6,413 nucleotides of DNA from Desulfobacterales bacterium (GTDB lineage Bacteria > Desulfobacterota > Desulfobacteria > Desulfobacterales > UBA5852). The notes beneath the pieces are model-generated. The model was not told the origin of the DNA and made no database searches. It was given only the letters and a program-made list of their open reading frames with translations. Every line of letters starts with the position of its first letter. The stretch's first letter is position 1. The DNA is taken from the NCBI GenBank assembly GCA_016735415.1, contig JAERRP010000692.1, forward strand, positions 1 through 6,413, written 5' to 3'. Below are positions 1-6,243 of this stretch, piece after piece. The translations under genes and the position numbers were made by a program.

Positions 1-748
1 ACTGCCGCACCAGCCGGTCCAGAATCCGCCCAATCGATCGCGGCGTCAGGCGGCCCTTGTCCTTGTTGAGAAAAAGCGGCCCGCCCGCATCCGGGGTAAT
101 GCCGGTTTCGCGCTCAAGCCGTTCGCGATAGGCTCGAATAGCCGCAATCGCCTTGGTGCCGATGGGCACGAGGCGCTGTTTGTTGCCTTTTCCGTGCACC
201 CGGATGATGCTTTCATCCAGATTGACGGCCGTGGTGTCCAACCCGGCCAGTTCCGAAACCCGGGTGCCGGCCGTGTAGAGCGTCTCGAAAATGGCGCGAT
301 TGCGCCGTCCTAAGAGGGTATCGTCCTGAACCATGTCCAGCAGACGGAAGACGTCATCCACCGTGAGATAGTAGGGAATTTTCTTCTCCTGTTTGGGCGT
401 CAGAACGGTTTCCGCCGGGTTGCGTTCCACCAGCCTCTGCCGCAGTAGAAATCCAAAGAAGGAGCGCACGGCGGACAGTTTGCGGGCGATCGTGGCCTTG
501 CTGTTTTTCTTATAGAGTGCCGCCAGATAACCACGGATCGCCAGCGTATCCACGCCGGAGGGATCGAAATGCGCGGGAACGCCTCGCGCGGGGGTACTTC
601 CCTCCCTGCCGGCTTCGCTGACGATGCGGGCAAACTCCTGCAGATCCGTGCGGTAGGCCCGACAGGTGTGGACGGAATACCCTTTTTCGACCGCCAGTGA
701 TTCCAGGAAACGATCGATCGTCTGGGATCCGGCAGCGCAGGATTTCAC
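1..748 (-). CDS. xerC: Tyrosine recombinase of the XerC/XerD family, C-terminus cut by the window edge
   Basis: This is a site-specific tyrosine recombinase, probably the cytoplasmic enzyme that resolves chromosome dimers at a dif site with a partner recombinase. The first 249 residues are visible. The SAM-like core-binding domain covers about residues 9-108 and ends in a typical stretch, KLSAVRSFFGFLL (90-102). The catalytic domain begins near 125 and shows the first active-site arginine in GTRVSEL (R163) and the beta-hairpin lysine in HGKGNKQRLVPIG (K187). The H-x-x-R box and tyrosine nucleophile should lie in the roughly 55 residues beyond the left edge. Compared from memory with E. coli XerC, the N-terminal domain carries about a dozen extra residues around 43-64. 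The GTG start was chosen because GGAGG lies 8 nt upstream. The gene begins 38 nt after the HAD gene and is probably co-transcribed. XerC rather than XerD is an inference; a phage-type integrase is unlikely given the overall similarity. Confidence 0.88.
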   Translation of the reverse strand, partial: MKSCAAGSQTIDRFLESLAVEKGYSVHTCRAYRTDLQEFARIVSEAGREGSTPARGVPAHFDPSGVDTLAIRGYLAALYKKNSKATIARKLSAVRSFFGFLLRQRLVERNPAETVLTPKQEKKIPYYLTVDDVFRLLDMVQDDTLLGRRNRAIFETLYTAGTRVSELAGLDTTAVNLDESIIRVHGKGNKQRLVPIGTKAIAAIRAYRERLERETGITPDAGGPLFLNKDKGRLTPRSIGRILDRLVRQ

Positions 749-756
749 TTCACCAA

Positions 757-761
757 CCTCC
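757..761 (-). promoter_or_regulatory. Ribosome binding site of xerC
   Basis: The minus strand reads GGAGG here, 8 nt before the GTG at 746-748. It decides the GTG start: no ATG in this frame lies nearby upstream, and the first in-frame ATG comes well inside the conserved recombinase fold (near residue 139). Confidence 0.7.
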
Positions 762-786
762 GGACCGTTGCTGAATGCCGTCCCGG

Positions 787-1425
787 CTAAATTCCGGGGA
801 TGAAATTGAGCAGATTTTCGATCTCGTCCCAGCCACCCACTTCTTTAAACGGATGTGACTGGCGGTTCCAGGGCTGCCGGTACAAAATCGGCGTAAGACC
901 CGCTTGAGCTAACAGAAAGCAGGTGTCCAGCCGATCCTCCACGAATACCCGCACCCCGCCGGCCGCGAGTACATCGGCCTTGGCTTCGAAACTCCCGGTG
1001 GCCACGACCTCAATGGCCGTATCCGGCAACGATAGCATATCCCGCAGCCAGCCCTCGATGATTTCCCGGTTGGGACGCGCCGTAACGAACAAAAGCCGCG
1101 GTACCGACCGGGCCATGCGCTCCAGCACGCGGCGGCTGCCGGGAAGGGGGTGCAGGGCGTGTTCATAGTCCCCCTGGATAATGCAGCGGATGGCCGTTTC
1201 GATCACCTCCGCTTCGAGGTCCAGACAATCTTCCAGATTATAGCTGGTAATGTCTTCGTGCCGGACGTGATCGATGCCGTAAAGATCGCGCACAATATCC
1301 AGAAACAGCTGCATGGTATTGGCAACCACCCCGTCGATGTCGAAAGCCAGTTCCACGGGGTCGATGCGGCCGCCGCCGGTTACAATTGTTTCCGGGGAGG
1401 GGTATGGGCGTTTGTGATCATCCAC
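787..1425 (-). CDS. HAD-superfamily hydrolase resembling 5'(3')-deoxynucleotidases
   Basis: This is a 212-residue haloacid dehalogenase-type phosphatase, presumably cytoplasmic. All four HAD motifs can be seen: motif I FDIDGVVA with nucleophile D29 and acid/base D31, motif II VTARP with T115, motif III lysine K149 in FEAKADVL, and motif IV VEDRLDT with E163/D164. The segment between motifs I and II is short and helical (about residues 36-105), as in the C1-capped deoxynucleotidase (NT5C-like) branch. A nucleotide monophosphate is therefore the best guess for a substrate, but this is inference. The start is a GTG, 11 nt after the stop of the Rho_N gene, with no strong Shine-Dalgarno sequence, so translation may be coupled. 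An alternative GTG at 1354-1356 would begin only 5 residues before motif I and would trim a low-complexity N-terminus. No key residue is missing. Confidence 0.82.
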   Translation of the reverse strand: MDDHKRPYPSPETIVTGGGRIDPVELAFDIDGVVANTMQLFLDIVRDLYGIDHVRHEDITSYNLEDCLDLEAEVIETAIRCIIQGDYEHALHPLPGSRRVLERMARSVPRLLFVTARPNREIIEGWLRDMLSLPDTAIEVVATGSFEAKADVLAAGGVRVFVEDRLDTCFLLAQAGLTPILYRQPWNRQSHPFKEVGGWDEIENLLNFIPGI

Positions 1426-1436
1426 GGCCGGACCCG

Positions 1437-1763
1437 TTAAGCCGCGCGGCGGGTCTTCTTCTTCAGACGCGAGATCTGGCGCTTACAAATCGTTGCCCGA
1501 TGGGCATCCTTGGCCTCCAGCGCCGCCGCACGATCCCTCTTGAGTTGATTGATCTTGGCTTTGATCTCGCGCACCGAAGCGCTGCTTTTCTTTTTCCGGG
1601 TGTCTTCGATCCCGCGGGCTTTTTTGATGTCCGCCAGCAATTCGGCTTTGTTCATACCGTGAGCGCCGGTGATTTCAGGGATATCCTTGGTGAGGTCACG
1701 CAATTCGGTCGCGGTCATCTTTTCAAGGGGTTTTTCCTTGGTTTCCTTATTCTTTTCACCCAT
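1437..1763 (-). CDS. Small basic protein with a Rho N-terminal-like (SAP-like) domain
   Basis: This 108-residue protein has two parts. Residues about 12-52 (PLEKMTATELRDLTKDIPEI, then GMNKAELLADIKKARGIED) match the helix-extended-loop-helix pattern of the Rho termination factor N-terminal domain, a SAP-like nucleic-acid-binding fold. Residues about 63-108 form a lysine/arginine-rich, probably helical or coiled-coil tail ending KKKTRRAA. The RNA-binding CSD and ATPase domains of true Rho are absent. Binding of RNA or DNA is a reasonable inference; a specific role is unknown. The ATG at 1761-1763 was chosen because AGGGAG lies 9 nt upstream and the domain follows at once. An in-frame ATG at 1829 would add 22 residues that look non-coding. 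The gene lies 11 nt ahead of the HAD gene and has its own likely promoter about 120 nt upstream. Confidence 0.78.
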   Translation of the reverse strand: MGEKNKETKEKPLEKMTATELRDLTKDIPEITGAHGMNKAELLADIKKARGIEDTRKKKSSASVREIKAKINQLKRDRAAALEAKDAHRATICKRQISRLKKKTRRAA

Positions 1764-1772
1764 CGGTACGCT

Positions 1773-1778
1773 CTCCCT
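1773..1778 (-). promoter_or_regulatory. Ribosome binding site of the Rho_N protein gene
   Basis: The minus strand reads AGGGAG, 9 nt before the ATG at 1761-1763. It favours this start over the in-frame ATG at 1827-1829, which has only a weak GGGTGG in front of it. Confidence 0.6.
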
Positions 1779-1804
1779 TCTGCGGCATTCATGAAAACAT
1801 AAGC

Positions 1805-1840
1805 GGTGGCCAGGCCCCCGCTCGGTCATTAGGCGCCACC
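1805..1840 (-). other. Possible hairpin in the leader of the Rho_N protein gene
   Basis: A perfect 6-bp inverted repeat (GGTGGC at 1835-1840 and GCCACC at 1805-1810 on the minus strand) encloses 24 nt with further GGCC/GCC complementarity. It lies about 40-80 nt upstream of the start codon, inside the inferred untranslated leader. No T tract follows, so it is not a standard intrinsic terminator. Its role is unknown and it may be chance in GC-rich DNA. Confidence 0.25.
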
Positions 1841-1885
1841 CGGATGTCGTTCAGCGATGGCACAGGATATTCCGATAAAGCGAAT

Positions 1886-1915
1886 TAGATAAAACACCAC
1901 TCGCCGTCATGTCAA
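1886..1915 (-). promoter_or_regulatory. Candidate sigma-70 promoter for the Rho_N/HAD/xerC unit
   Basis: A perfect -35 box TTGACA lies at 1910-1915. The best-placed -10 is TATCTA at 1886-1891 (18-bp spacer), which is a weak match; TCTAAT at 1884-1889 is a better hexamer but gives a 20-bp spacer. The promoter sits in the gap after the slipin gene and would give a leader of roughly 115 nt before the Rho_N start. The -35 is convincing and the -10 is not. Confidence 0.45.
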
Positions 1916-1929
1916 CCCAATACTTGATT

Positions 1930-1994
1930 GGCCTGACTTTGGGACCTGCGGCGACGGCGCCGGACGCCCGCAAGACCGCGCTTATCGTCAGGCC
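1930..1994 (-). terminator. GC-rich inverted repeat at the 3' end of the slipin gene
   Basis: The minus strand has GGCCTGAC at 1987-1994, overlapping the slipin stop codon, and its exact reverse complement GTCAGGCC at 1930-1937. Between them is a very GC-rich stretch that can form an inner helix (GCGG with CCGC, one bulge). No U tract follows, so this would not be a classic intrinsic terminator; it could stabilise the 3' end of the transcript or pause polymerase. It may also be chance. Confidence 0.25.
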
Positions 1995-2746
1995 CCCTTG
2001 TCGCTTTCGAGTTTTTTGAACAGAGGCCGGAACAGGTCGATCGGAATGGGAAAGATCGTGGTGGTGTTGTTCTCGGACGCCATTTCGTTGACCGTCTGCA
2101 GGTAGCGCAGCTGCAGGGCCACGGGGTTGCGGTCGATGATCTCCGCCGCTTCGGCCAGTTTGTCGGCCGCCTGGCGCTCGCCCTCGGCATTGATGATCTT
2201 GGCCCGACGTTCACGCTCGGCCTCGGCCTGTCGGGCCATGGCGCGCTGCATTTCCTGAGGCAGATCGATATGCTTCAGCTCCACCGTGGCCACCTTGATG
2301 CCCCAGGGATCGGTGTGGGTATCCAGGATCTCCTGGAGCTGGCTATTCAGCTTTTCACGCCCGGCGAGCAGATCGTCCAGCTCGGCCTGGCCGCAGACGC
2401 TGCGGAGGGTGGTCTGGGCCAGCTGGGACATGGCGTAGCTGTAGTTCTCCACCTCGATAATCGCCTTGGTGGGATCGATCACGCGGAAATAGACCACAGC
2501 GTTGACCTTGACCGAAACATTGTCGCGCGTGATCACGTCCTGGGGATCCACATCCATGGCCACCAGGCGCAAACTGACCTTGATCATCTTGTCGACCAGT
2601 GGAATCAGGATGATCAGCCCCGGTCCCTTGGCCTTGATCACCCGGCCCAGCCGGAAGATGACGCCGCGCTCGTATTCGTTGAGAATTTTGAGCGCCGCCG
2701 TCAGAAAAAAGATGGTCAGAACGATAATAAATATGGTCTGGTACAT
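1988..2746 (-). CDS. Slipin (stomatin-family SPFH membrane protein), partner of NfeD
   Basis: This 252-residue stomatin/prohibitin-family protein is anchored in the inner membrane and oligomerises into a scaffold. Residues about 4-20 form a single hydrophobic anchor. The SPFH domain follows at about 22-170, with family hallmarks such as [13 protein letters not shown] (23-35), GPGL (41-44), [20 protein letters not shown] (66-85) and DPWGIKV (146-152). A charged coiled coil rich in Ala, Glu and Arg covers about 166-204, followed by the conserved [13 protein letters not shown] (211-223) and a [12 protein letters not shown] tail. Length and order match bacterial slipins. In studied archaeal pairs (P. 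horikoshii PH1511/PH1510) the NfeD protease cleaves the stomatin C-terminus; the NfeD gene directly upstream here, 43 nt away, fits that pairing. The ATG has GGAGGG just 3-4 nt upstream, a close but usable spacing. Substrates of the pair in this organism cannot be read from the sequence. Confidence 0.93.
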   Translation of the reverse strand: MYQTIFIIVLTIFFLTAALKILNEYERGVIFRLGRVIKAKGPGLIILIPLVDKMIKVSLRLVAMDVDPQDVITRDNVSVKVNAVVYFRVIDPTKAIIEVENYSYAMSQLAQTTLRSVCGQAELDDLLAGREKLNSQLQEILDTHTDPWGIKVATVELKHIDLPQEMQRAMARQAEAERERRAKIINAEGERQAADKLAEAAEIIDRNPVALQLRYLQTVNEMASENNTTTIFPIPIDLFRPLFKKLESDKGA

Positions 2747-2789
2747 TGTCCCTCCGTTGCCTTGAAATTGAAAAGATCGGTCCCCGGTG

Positions 2790-4076
2790 TCAGGATTCGG
2801 CCGTCTCGGCCGGTTCCACCGTGAGGGTCAGCCCGGCCATCCCCGTAACCCGGACCTTGCGGCCGTCGTCGATCGGCACCCCGGCAGTGGCCTTCCACAG
2901 TTCACCGTGAACAAAAACTTTGCCCTCGGGATCGAGGGCCTGTTTGACCACGCCGATCTCCCCCACCAGTCCCCGCTGTCCGGTTCGGGTCGTGGCCACC
3001 TGGGCCCGGAAGGCCAGCCCGGCAATGCCGACAAAAAAGGCCGAGATAATACCCACCGTGGGGATCAGCACGCTCCAGGAGAGCCGCACCCAGGGGTCAT
3101 CACCCTCGTAGAGCATGAGCGCACCCAGAAAAAGGGACACCACCCCGGCAATGCTCAGCATTCCATAGCTCGTTATCTTGATTTCCAGAATGAAAAAGAT
3201 CAGCGCCAGGGAAATCAGCAGGATACCCACATAGTTCACGGGCAGCATCTGAAACGCAAAAATGGCGAGCACCAGACAGATACCGCCGACCACCCCCGGG
3301 AACACGGCCCCTGGATGGGAAAGCTCGAAATACAGCCCGGCCGCCCCCAGGAGAAACAGGATAAAGGCGATGTTGGGATCGCTGATGGCTTTCAGCACCT
3401 TGGTGCGCAGGCCTTCGCTCACGGTTCGGCGGGGGGCGTCCTTGAGGTTCAGGGTGCCCTTGTCGGTCACCTCGCGGCCTTCGATCCGGGCGATCAGGTC
3501 ATCCAGGTCCTTCGCCACCAGGTCGATGATGTTCTGATCCAGGGCCTCGGTTTCGGTCACCGAAACGCTCTCACGGATGGCCTTTTCGACCCAGTCGGCG
3601 TTGCGCCCCTTACGGGTGGCCACGCTGCGGGCATGGGCCACCATGTCGTTGACCACCTTCACGGACATGGTCTTGTCGATTTCACGCCCCCCCGCCCCCA
3701 CCGGGTGCGCGGCCCCGATATTGGTGCCGGGCGCCATGGCGGCAATGTCGGCCGCCATGGTAATCATCACACCGGCCGAGGCGGCCCGGGCACCGGAAGG
3801 GCTGACATAAACCACCACGGGAACCCGTGAGGCCAGAATGGCCATCACGATTTCACGCATTGCCGTGGCCAGACCGCCGGGGGTATCCAGTTCAATGATG
3901 ATACAGGCGGCGTTGTCGGCCTCGGCTTCCTCAATGCTGTTCTTGATGAAATCGGCCACCCCGGGACTGATGGGGTCGGCCACCGCAATCACGCGAATTT
4001 CGCCCGGGGCCGCCGCCAGCGCGGGCACGACCAGCGCCGCGAGCAGAACCAGCAGTGGCAGCATTTTAGACGTCAT
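2790..4076 (-). CDS. NfeD-family membrane-bound ClpP-class serine protease (long form)
   Basis: This 428-residue protein has the three-part layout of long NfeD proteins. Residues 1 to about 21 are a signal peptide (VVPALAAAP). A ClpP-like protease domain covers about 25-225, with DTPGG (64-68), the nucleophile serine S100 in [24 protein letters not shown] and [16 protein letters not shown]. Four to five membrane helices span about 235-357. A C-terminal NfeD OB-fold domain covers about 366-424 (GLVGEIGVV to LTLTVEPAE). In the archaeal homologue PH1510 the catalytic dyad is Ser97-Lys138; by my alignment from memory the lysine position is R150 here, with K156 six residues on. The start overlaps the glycosylase stop by 11 nt (ATGACGTCTAA), implying translational coupling; an ATG four codons later is also possible. 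It acts at the periplasmic side of the inner membrane, most likely with the slipin encoded next. Confidence 0.93.
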   Translation of the reverse strand: MTSKMLPLLVLLAALVVPALAAAPGEIRVIAVADPISPGVADFIKNSIEEAEADNAACIIIELDTPGGLATAMREIVMAILASRVPVVVYVSPSGARAASAGVMITMAADIAAMAPGTNIGAAHPVGAGGREIDKTMSVKVVNDMVAHARSVATRKGRNADWVEKAIRESVSVTETEALDQNIIDLVAKDLDDLIARIEGREVTDKGTLNLKDAPRRTVSEGLRTKVLKAISDPNIAFILFLLGAAGLYFELSHPGAVFPGVVGGICLVLAIFAFQMLPVNYVGILLISLALIFFILEIKITSYGMLSIAGVVSLFLGALMLYEGDDPWVRLSWSVLIPTVGIISAFFVGIAGLAFRAQVATTRTGQRGLVGEIGVVKQALDPEGKVFVHGELWKATAGVPIDDGRKVRVTGMAGLTLTVEPAETAES

Positions 4077-4761
4077 CGTCGTAAACTTTCATGAGCATCT
4101 GCATGTCCTCCCAGACATCGCGCTTGCGGTCGGGATTGCGCAGCAGATAGGCCGGGTGGTAGGTGGGCAGCAGCCGGATGCCGGCGTAGTCGTGGAAACG
4201 CCCCCGCAGTTTGGAAATGGGCGCCCGACGGTTCAGCAGGGTCTGGGCGGCCACAGCGCCCAGGGCCACAATGAAGCGGGGGTTAATCGCCTTGAGCTGC
4301 CGTTCCAGAAAAGGGAGACAGGTTTTAATTTCTTCGGGCTCCGGATTACGGTTTCCGGGGGGACGGCACTTGACGATATTGGCGATATAGACCTTGTCGC
4401 GGGTCAGCTTGATGGCCTGGATGATACGGGTTAAAAGTTCGCCGGCGGCCCCCACAAAGGGCTCGCCCCGAATATCTTCGTCGCGCCCAGGCCCCTCGCC
4501 CACGAAAACAAGCCGGGCTTCGGGATGGCCGGCCCCGAACACGATATGCCGGCGCCGGTCGCAGAGTCGGCAACGTCGGCAGTCGCCCAATTCGGCCCGA
4601 ATGGCGTCGAGCGTCCCTGAACCTCTGGTCAGAGGCTGGTTCCACGGGGCCATCTGCGCCACGGCCTGATCGCTGCAATCGTAGCCCGTCAGACCATCGT
4701 CGCGGTGCTGTTTCAGGGTATGCAGAATTTCATCCAGCACTTCGATAGGGCCATCCGTCAT
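4066..4761 (-). CDS. Family 4 uracil-DNA glycosylase with a [4Fe-4S] cluster
   Basis: This cytoplasmic enzyme removes uracil (from cytosine deamination or dUTP misincorporation) from DNA, the first step of base excision repair. Its 231 residues include an unconserved N-terminal arm of about 55 residues and then the family 4 core. Motif 1 is VGEGPGRDED (87-96) and motif 3 is the loop HPAYLLR (202-208). The Fe-S ligands are predicted to be C61 and C64 (CRRC), C132 (VKCRPP) and C148. A further cysteine, C67, follows the first pair. PFVGAAGELL and VYIANIVKCRPP are strongly family-like. The ATG start overlaps an upstream stop codon as ATGA (frame-B piece at 4758-4760), and AAAGG lies about 10 nt upstream. 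Downstream the gene overlaps nfeD by 11 nt. A fused DNA polymerase N-terminal homology (the phage SPO1-type branch) is excluded by the length. The assignment is secure. Confidence 0.95.
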   Translation of the reverse strand: MTDGPIEVLDEILHTLKQHRDDGLTGYDCSDQAVAQMAPWNQPLTRGSGTLDAIRAELGDCRRCRLCDRRRHIVFGAGHPEARLVFVGEGPGRDEDIRGEPFVGAAGELLTRIIQAIKLTRDKVYIANIVKCRPPGNRNPEPEEIKTCLPFLERQLKAINPRFIVALGAVAAQTLLNRRAPISKLRGRFHDYAGIRLLPTYHPAYLLRNPDRKRDVWEDMQMLMKVYDDDV

Positions 4762-4869
4762 TTCTGCCAGCCTTTGATGGTCTCGTGGTAATTCACAATC
4801 CGGACGGATTCGTCAACCTTTGATAAACCGCAAATCCAGCCATTGCGGCCGGCACTCGCGCTGGGTCAT
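4758..4869 (-). pseudogene. Possible small gene split between two frames upstream of the glycosylase
   Basis: Two open pieces in different frames fit end to end. Piece A starts at ATG 4867-4869 and reads MTQRECRPQWLDLRFIKG before a TGA at 4813-4815. Piece B, shifted by +1, runs through the same area and ends VRIVNYHETIKGWQK, with its TGA at 4758-4760 overlapping the glycosylase start as ATGA. By my hand count, third codon positions are G or C in about 12 of 16 codons of piece A and 11 of 15 of piece B after the switch, but only about 5 of 17 if piece A's frame is continued past its stop. This pattern suggests coding in A, then B. One extra base near 4815-4822 would explain it, giving an intact protein of about 37 residues. 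I do not recognise the product, and no good ribosome site precedes the ATG. It could be a decayed gene, a sequencing error, or chance. Confidence 0.35.
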
Positions 4870-4901
4870 AGCCGGCGGTAATGGATGCGGCCGTGTCTTA
4901 C

Positions 4902-4931
4902 CTAATATTGTATTTTTATTTAAAATTTCAA
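4902..4931 (-). promoter_or_regulatory. Candidate sigma-70 promoter for the glycosylase/NfeD/slipin unit
   Basis: An AT-rich patch, unusual for this window, lies just after the coaBC stop. It contains TTGAAA at 4926-4931 and TATTAG at 4902-4907 with an 18-bp spacer. A better -10 hexamer, TACAAT at 4907-4912, sits only 13 bp from that -35. The location before the operon is more persuasive than the match. Confidence 0.4.
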
Positions 4932-4940
4932 GCCAGGGCA

Positions 4941-6143
4941 CTAGGCGCCGGGCCGCAGCCGGACAATACGATCCAGCAATTCGTGGGCAACCGCATCTTT
5001 GGTCATGACCGGCAGGCCTTCCTCCCGGCCGTCGGGGAAAAAGAGTGTCACCTTGTTGGTGTCGGTCTCGAACCCGGAGTCGGTTTCTCCGATCCGGTTG
5101 CCGACAATCAGGTCCAGATTCTTGGCTTTCAGTTTCTGGCGGGCGTTGTCCTTCAGATGCTGGGTTTCGGCCGCAAAGCCCACCAGGATGTGCTGCGCTT
5201 TCTGCTGCCCGATGGCTTTCAGGATATCGGTCGTGCGTTCGAAGTCGACCGTCAGTCGATCAGCCGATTTCTTAATTTTCTGGGGCGCGATCCGGGTCGG
5301 GCGGTAATCCGCCACCGCTGCTGTTTTGATGACGATATCCGCTTCGGGTACGAGCGCTAACACGCATTCGGCCATTTCCGCGGCCGAATGGACCCGGTGC
5401 ATCTCCACATGCAGGGGATCCGGCAGGCTCACCGGCCCGGCCACAAGGATAACCCGCGCCCCGCGCCGAACAGCAGCCCGCGCCAGGGCAAACCCCATCT
5501 TGCCCGAGGAGGGATTGCTGACAAAGCGCACCGGATCGATGGCTTCGCGAGTGGGACCGGCGGTCAAAAGAACGGTCCGTCCCTTGAGATCCTTGGGCGA
5601 CAGCACCGCCGCCGCTTCTTCGAGGATGCTCGCGGGGGGAGGCAGGCGCCCCGGTCCCACCGTACCGCAGGCCAGGCTGCCGGCATCGGGTTCGATAATA
5701 AGGTGCCCGTAGCCCCGCAGGATATCCAGATTGCGCTGCACGGCCGGGTGCTCGAACATATGGGTGTTCATGGCCGGACAGACAACCACGGGCGCCGTCA
5801 CCGCCAGCATGAAAGTGCTCAGGCCGTCATCGGCAATCCCGTTGGCCAGTTTGCCGATCGTATTGGCCGTGGCCGGGGCAATCACCGCCAGATCGGTTTC
5901 CCGGGCCCAATCGATGTGCCGGATGGACGCATCTCCCTCTTCAAAAACCGAAGTACAGACCGGCATCCCGGAAAGGGCCTGAAAAGTGCCGGGTCCCACG
6001 AACCATTTGGCGTTTTCCGTCATGATCACCCGCACCCGCGCGCCGGCCCCGGTCAAAAGCCGGAGCAACTCGACACTCTTGTAGGCCGCAATGCCGCCGG
6101 TAACGCCCAGGGCGATGGTTTTATCTTTAAGGGGTTCGTGCAT
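4941..6143 (-). CDS. coaBC: CoaBC: phosphopantothenoylcysteine decarboxylase / phosphopantothenate-cysteine ligase
   Basis: This bifunctional enzyme (also called Dfp) makes 4'-phosphopantetheine for coenzyme A. CoaB ligates cysteine to 4'-phosphopantothenate using CTP; the FMN-dependent CoaC half then decarboxylates the product. The 400 residues match E. coli Dfp (about 406). CoaC covers about 1-185: [10 protein letters not shown] (13-22), active-site H76 in [15 protein letters not shown] (123-129) and C159 in ACGTVGPGR. CoaB covers about 186-400: [16 protein letters not shown]210 in [18 protein letters not shown] (275-282), K289 in QKIKK and GFAAET (322-327). Positions H76, C159, N210 and K289 agree within one residue with the known E. 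coli catalytic residues as I recall them. The ATG at 6141-6143 is preferred over an in-frame TTG at 6174-6176, whose extra 11 residues are unconserved in style and would overlap the inferred transcription start. Ribosome site is weak (AGG 3 nt or GGGAG 12 nt upstream). All catalytic residues are present. Confidence 0.96.
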   Translation of the reverse strand: MHEPLKDKTIALGVTGGIAAYKSVELLRLLTGAGARVRVIMTENAKWFVGPGTFQALSGMPVCTSVFEEGDASIRHIDWARETDLAVIAPATANTIGKLANGIADDGLSTFMLAVTAPVVVCPAMNTHMFEHPAVQRNLDILRGYGHLIIEPDAGSLACGTVGPGRLPPPASILEEAAAVLSPKDLKGRTVLLTAGPTREAIDPVRFVSNPSSGKMGFALARAAVRRGARVILVAGPVSLPDPLHVEMHRVHSAAEMAECVLALVPEADIVIKTAAVADYRPTRIAPQKIKKSADRLTVDFERTTDILKAIGQQKAQHILVGFAAETQHLKDNARQKLKAKNLDLIVGNRIGETDSGFETDTNKVTLFFPDGREEGLPVMTKDAVAHELLDRIVRLRPGA

Positions 6144-6178
6144 GGTCCTATCGTTGCTCCCGTGGCTTCCGGACAAGA

Positions 6179-6187
6179 TTTATATCA
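6179..6187 (-). promoter_or_regulatory. Extended -10 promoter element for coaBC
   Basis: The minus strand reads TGATATAAA, a good extended -10 (TG, one base, TATAAA) in the 100-bp gap before coaBC. No clear -35 is seen at the right distance, which is common for extended -10 promoters. It would start transcription near 6172, about 29 nt before the ATG at 6143. Confidence 0.5.
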
Positions 6188-6243
6188 GGAAGCATAAAGC
6201 GCGCTGAACGGCAAAGCCGGTATGGCTGCACCTGTCCAGGGCC

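Noticed and set aside
1..748. Integrase of a mobile element
   Set aside because: The protein is of the housekeeping XerC/XerD type, sits in a co-directional run of chromosomal genes, and there is no tRNA, direct repeat or phage gene in view.
1764..1829. N-terminal extension of the Rho_N protein to an ATG at 1829
   Set aside because: The extra 22 residues look non-coding, the hairpin lies partly inside them, and the ATG at 1763 has a much better ribosome site.
1912..2214. A 100-codon minus-strand frame overlapping the slipin 3' end
   Set aside because: It is an Arg/Ser/Pro-rich out-of-frame reading of the slipin coiled coil and shows no protein-like features.
2270..2824. A 184-codon plus-strand frame opposite slipin
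   Set aside because: It spans the slipin gene and the slipin-nfeD junction in antisense, with a composition typical of antisense shadows.
2787..3830. A 347-codon open frame on the plus strand opposite nfeD
   Set aside because: It is a mirror of the GC-rich third positions of nfeD. The protein is rich in His, Gly, Pro and Gln with no recognisable domain, while the minus-strand frame encodes a clear NfeD protein.
4925..4962. Possible intrinsic terminator at the coaBC stop (GGGC/GCCC stem with a bulge)
   Set aside because: The stem is only about six pairs with a bulge and the following bases do not form a T run; the AT-rich patch fits a promoter better.
5388..6197. A 269-codon open frame on the plus strand opposite coaBC
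   Set aside because: Same reason: low-complexity composition, no domain, and complete overlap with the unmistakable coaBC gene.
6195..6230. CGGC-TTT-GCCG hairpin after the right-edge gene
   Set aside because: A four-pair stem with a three-base loop and no T tract is too weak to call a terminator.
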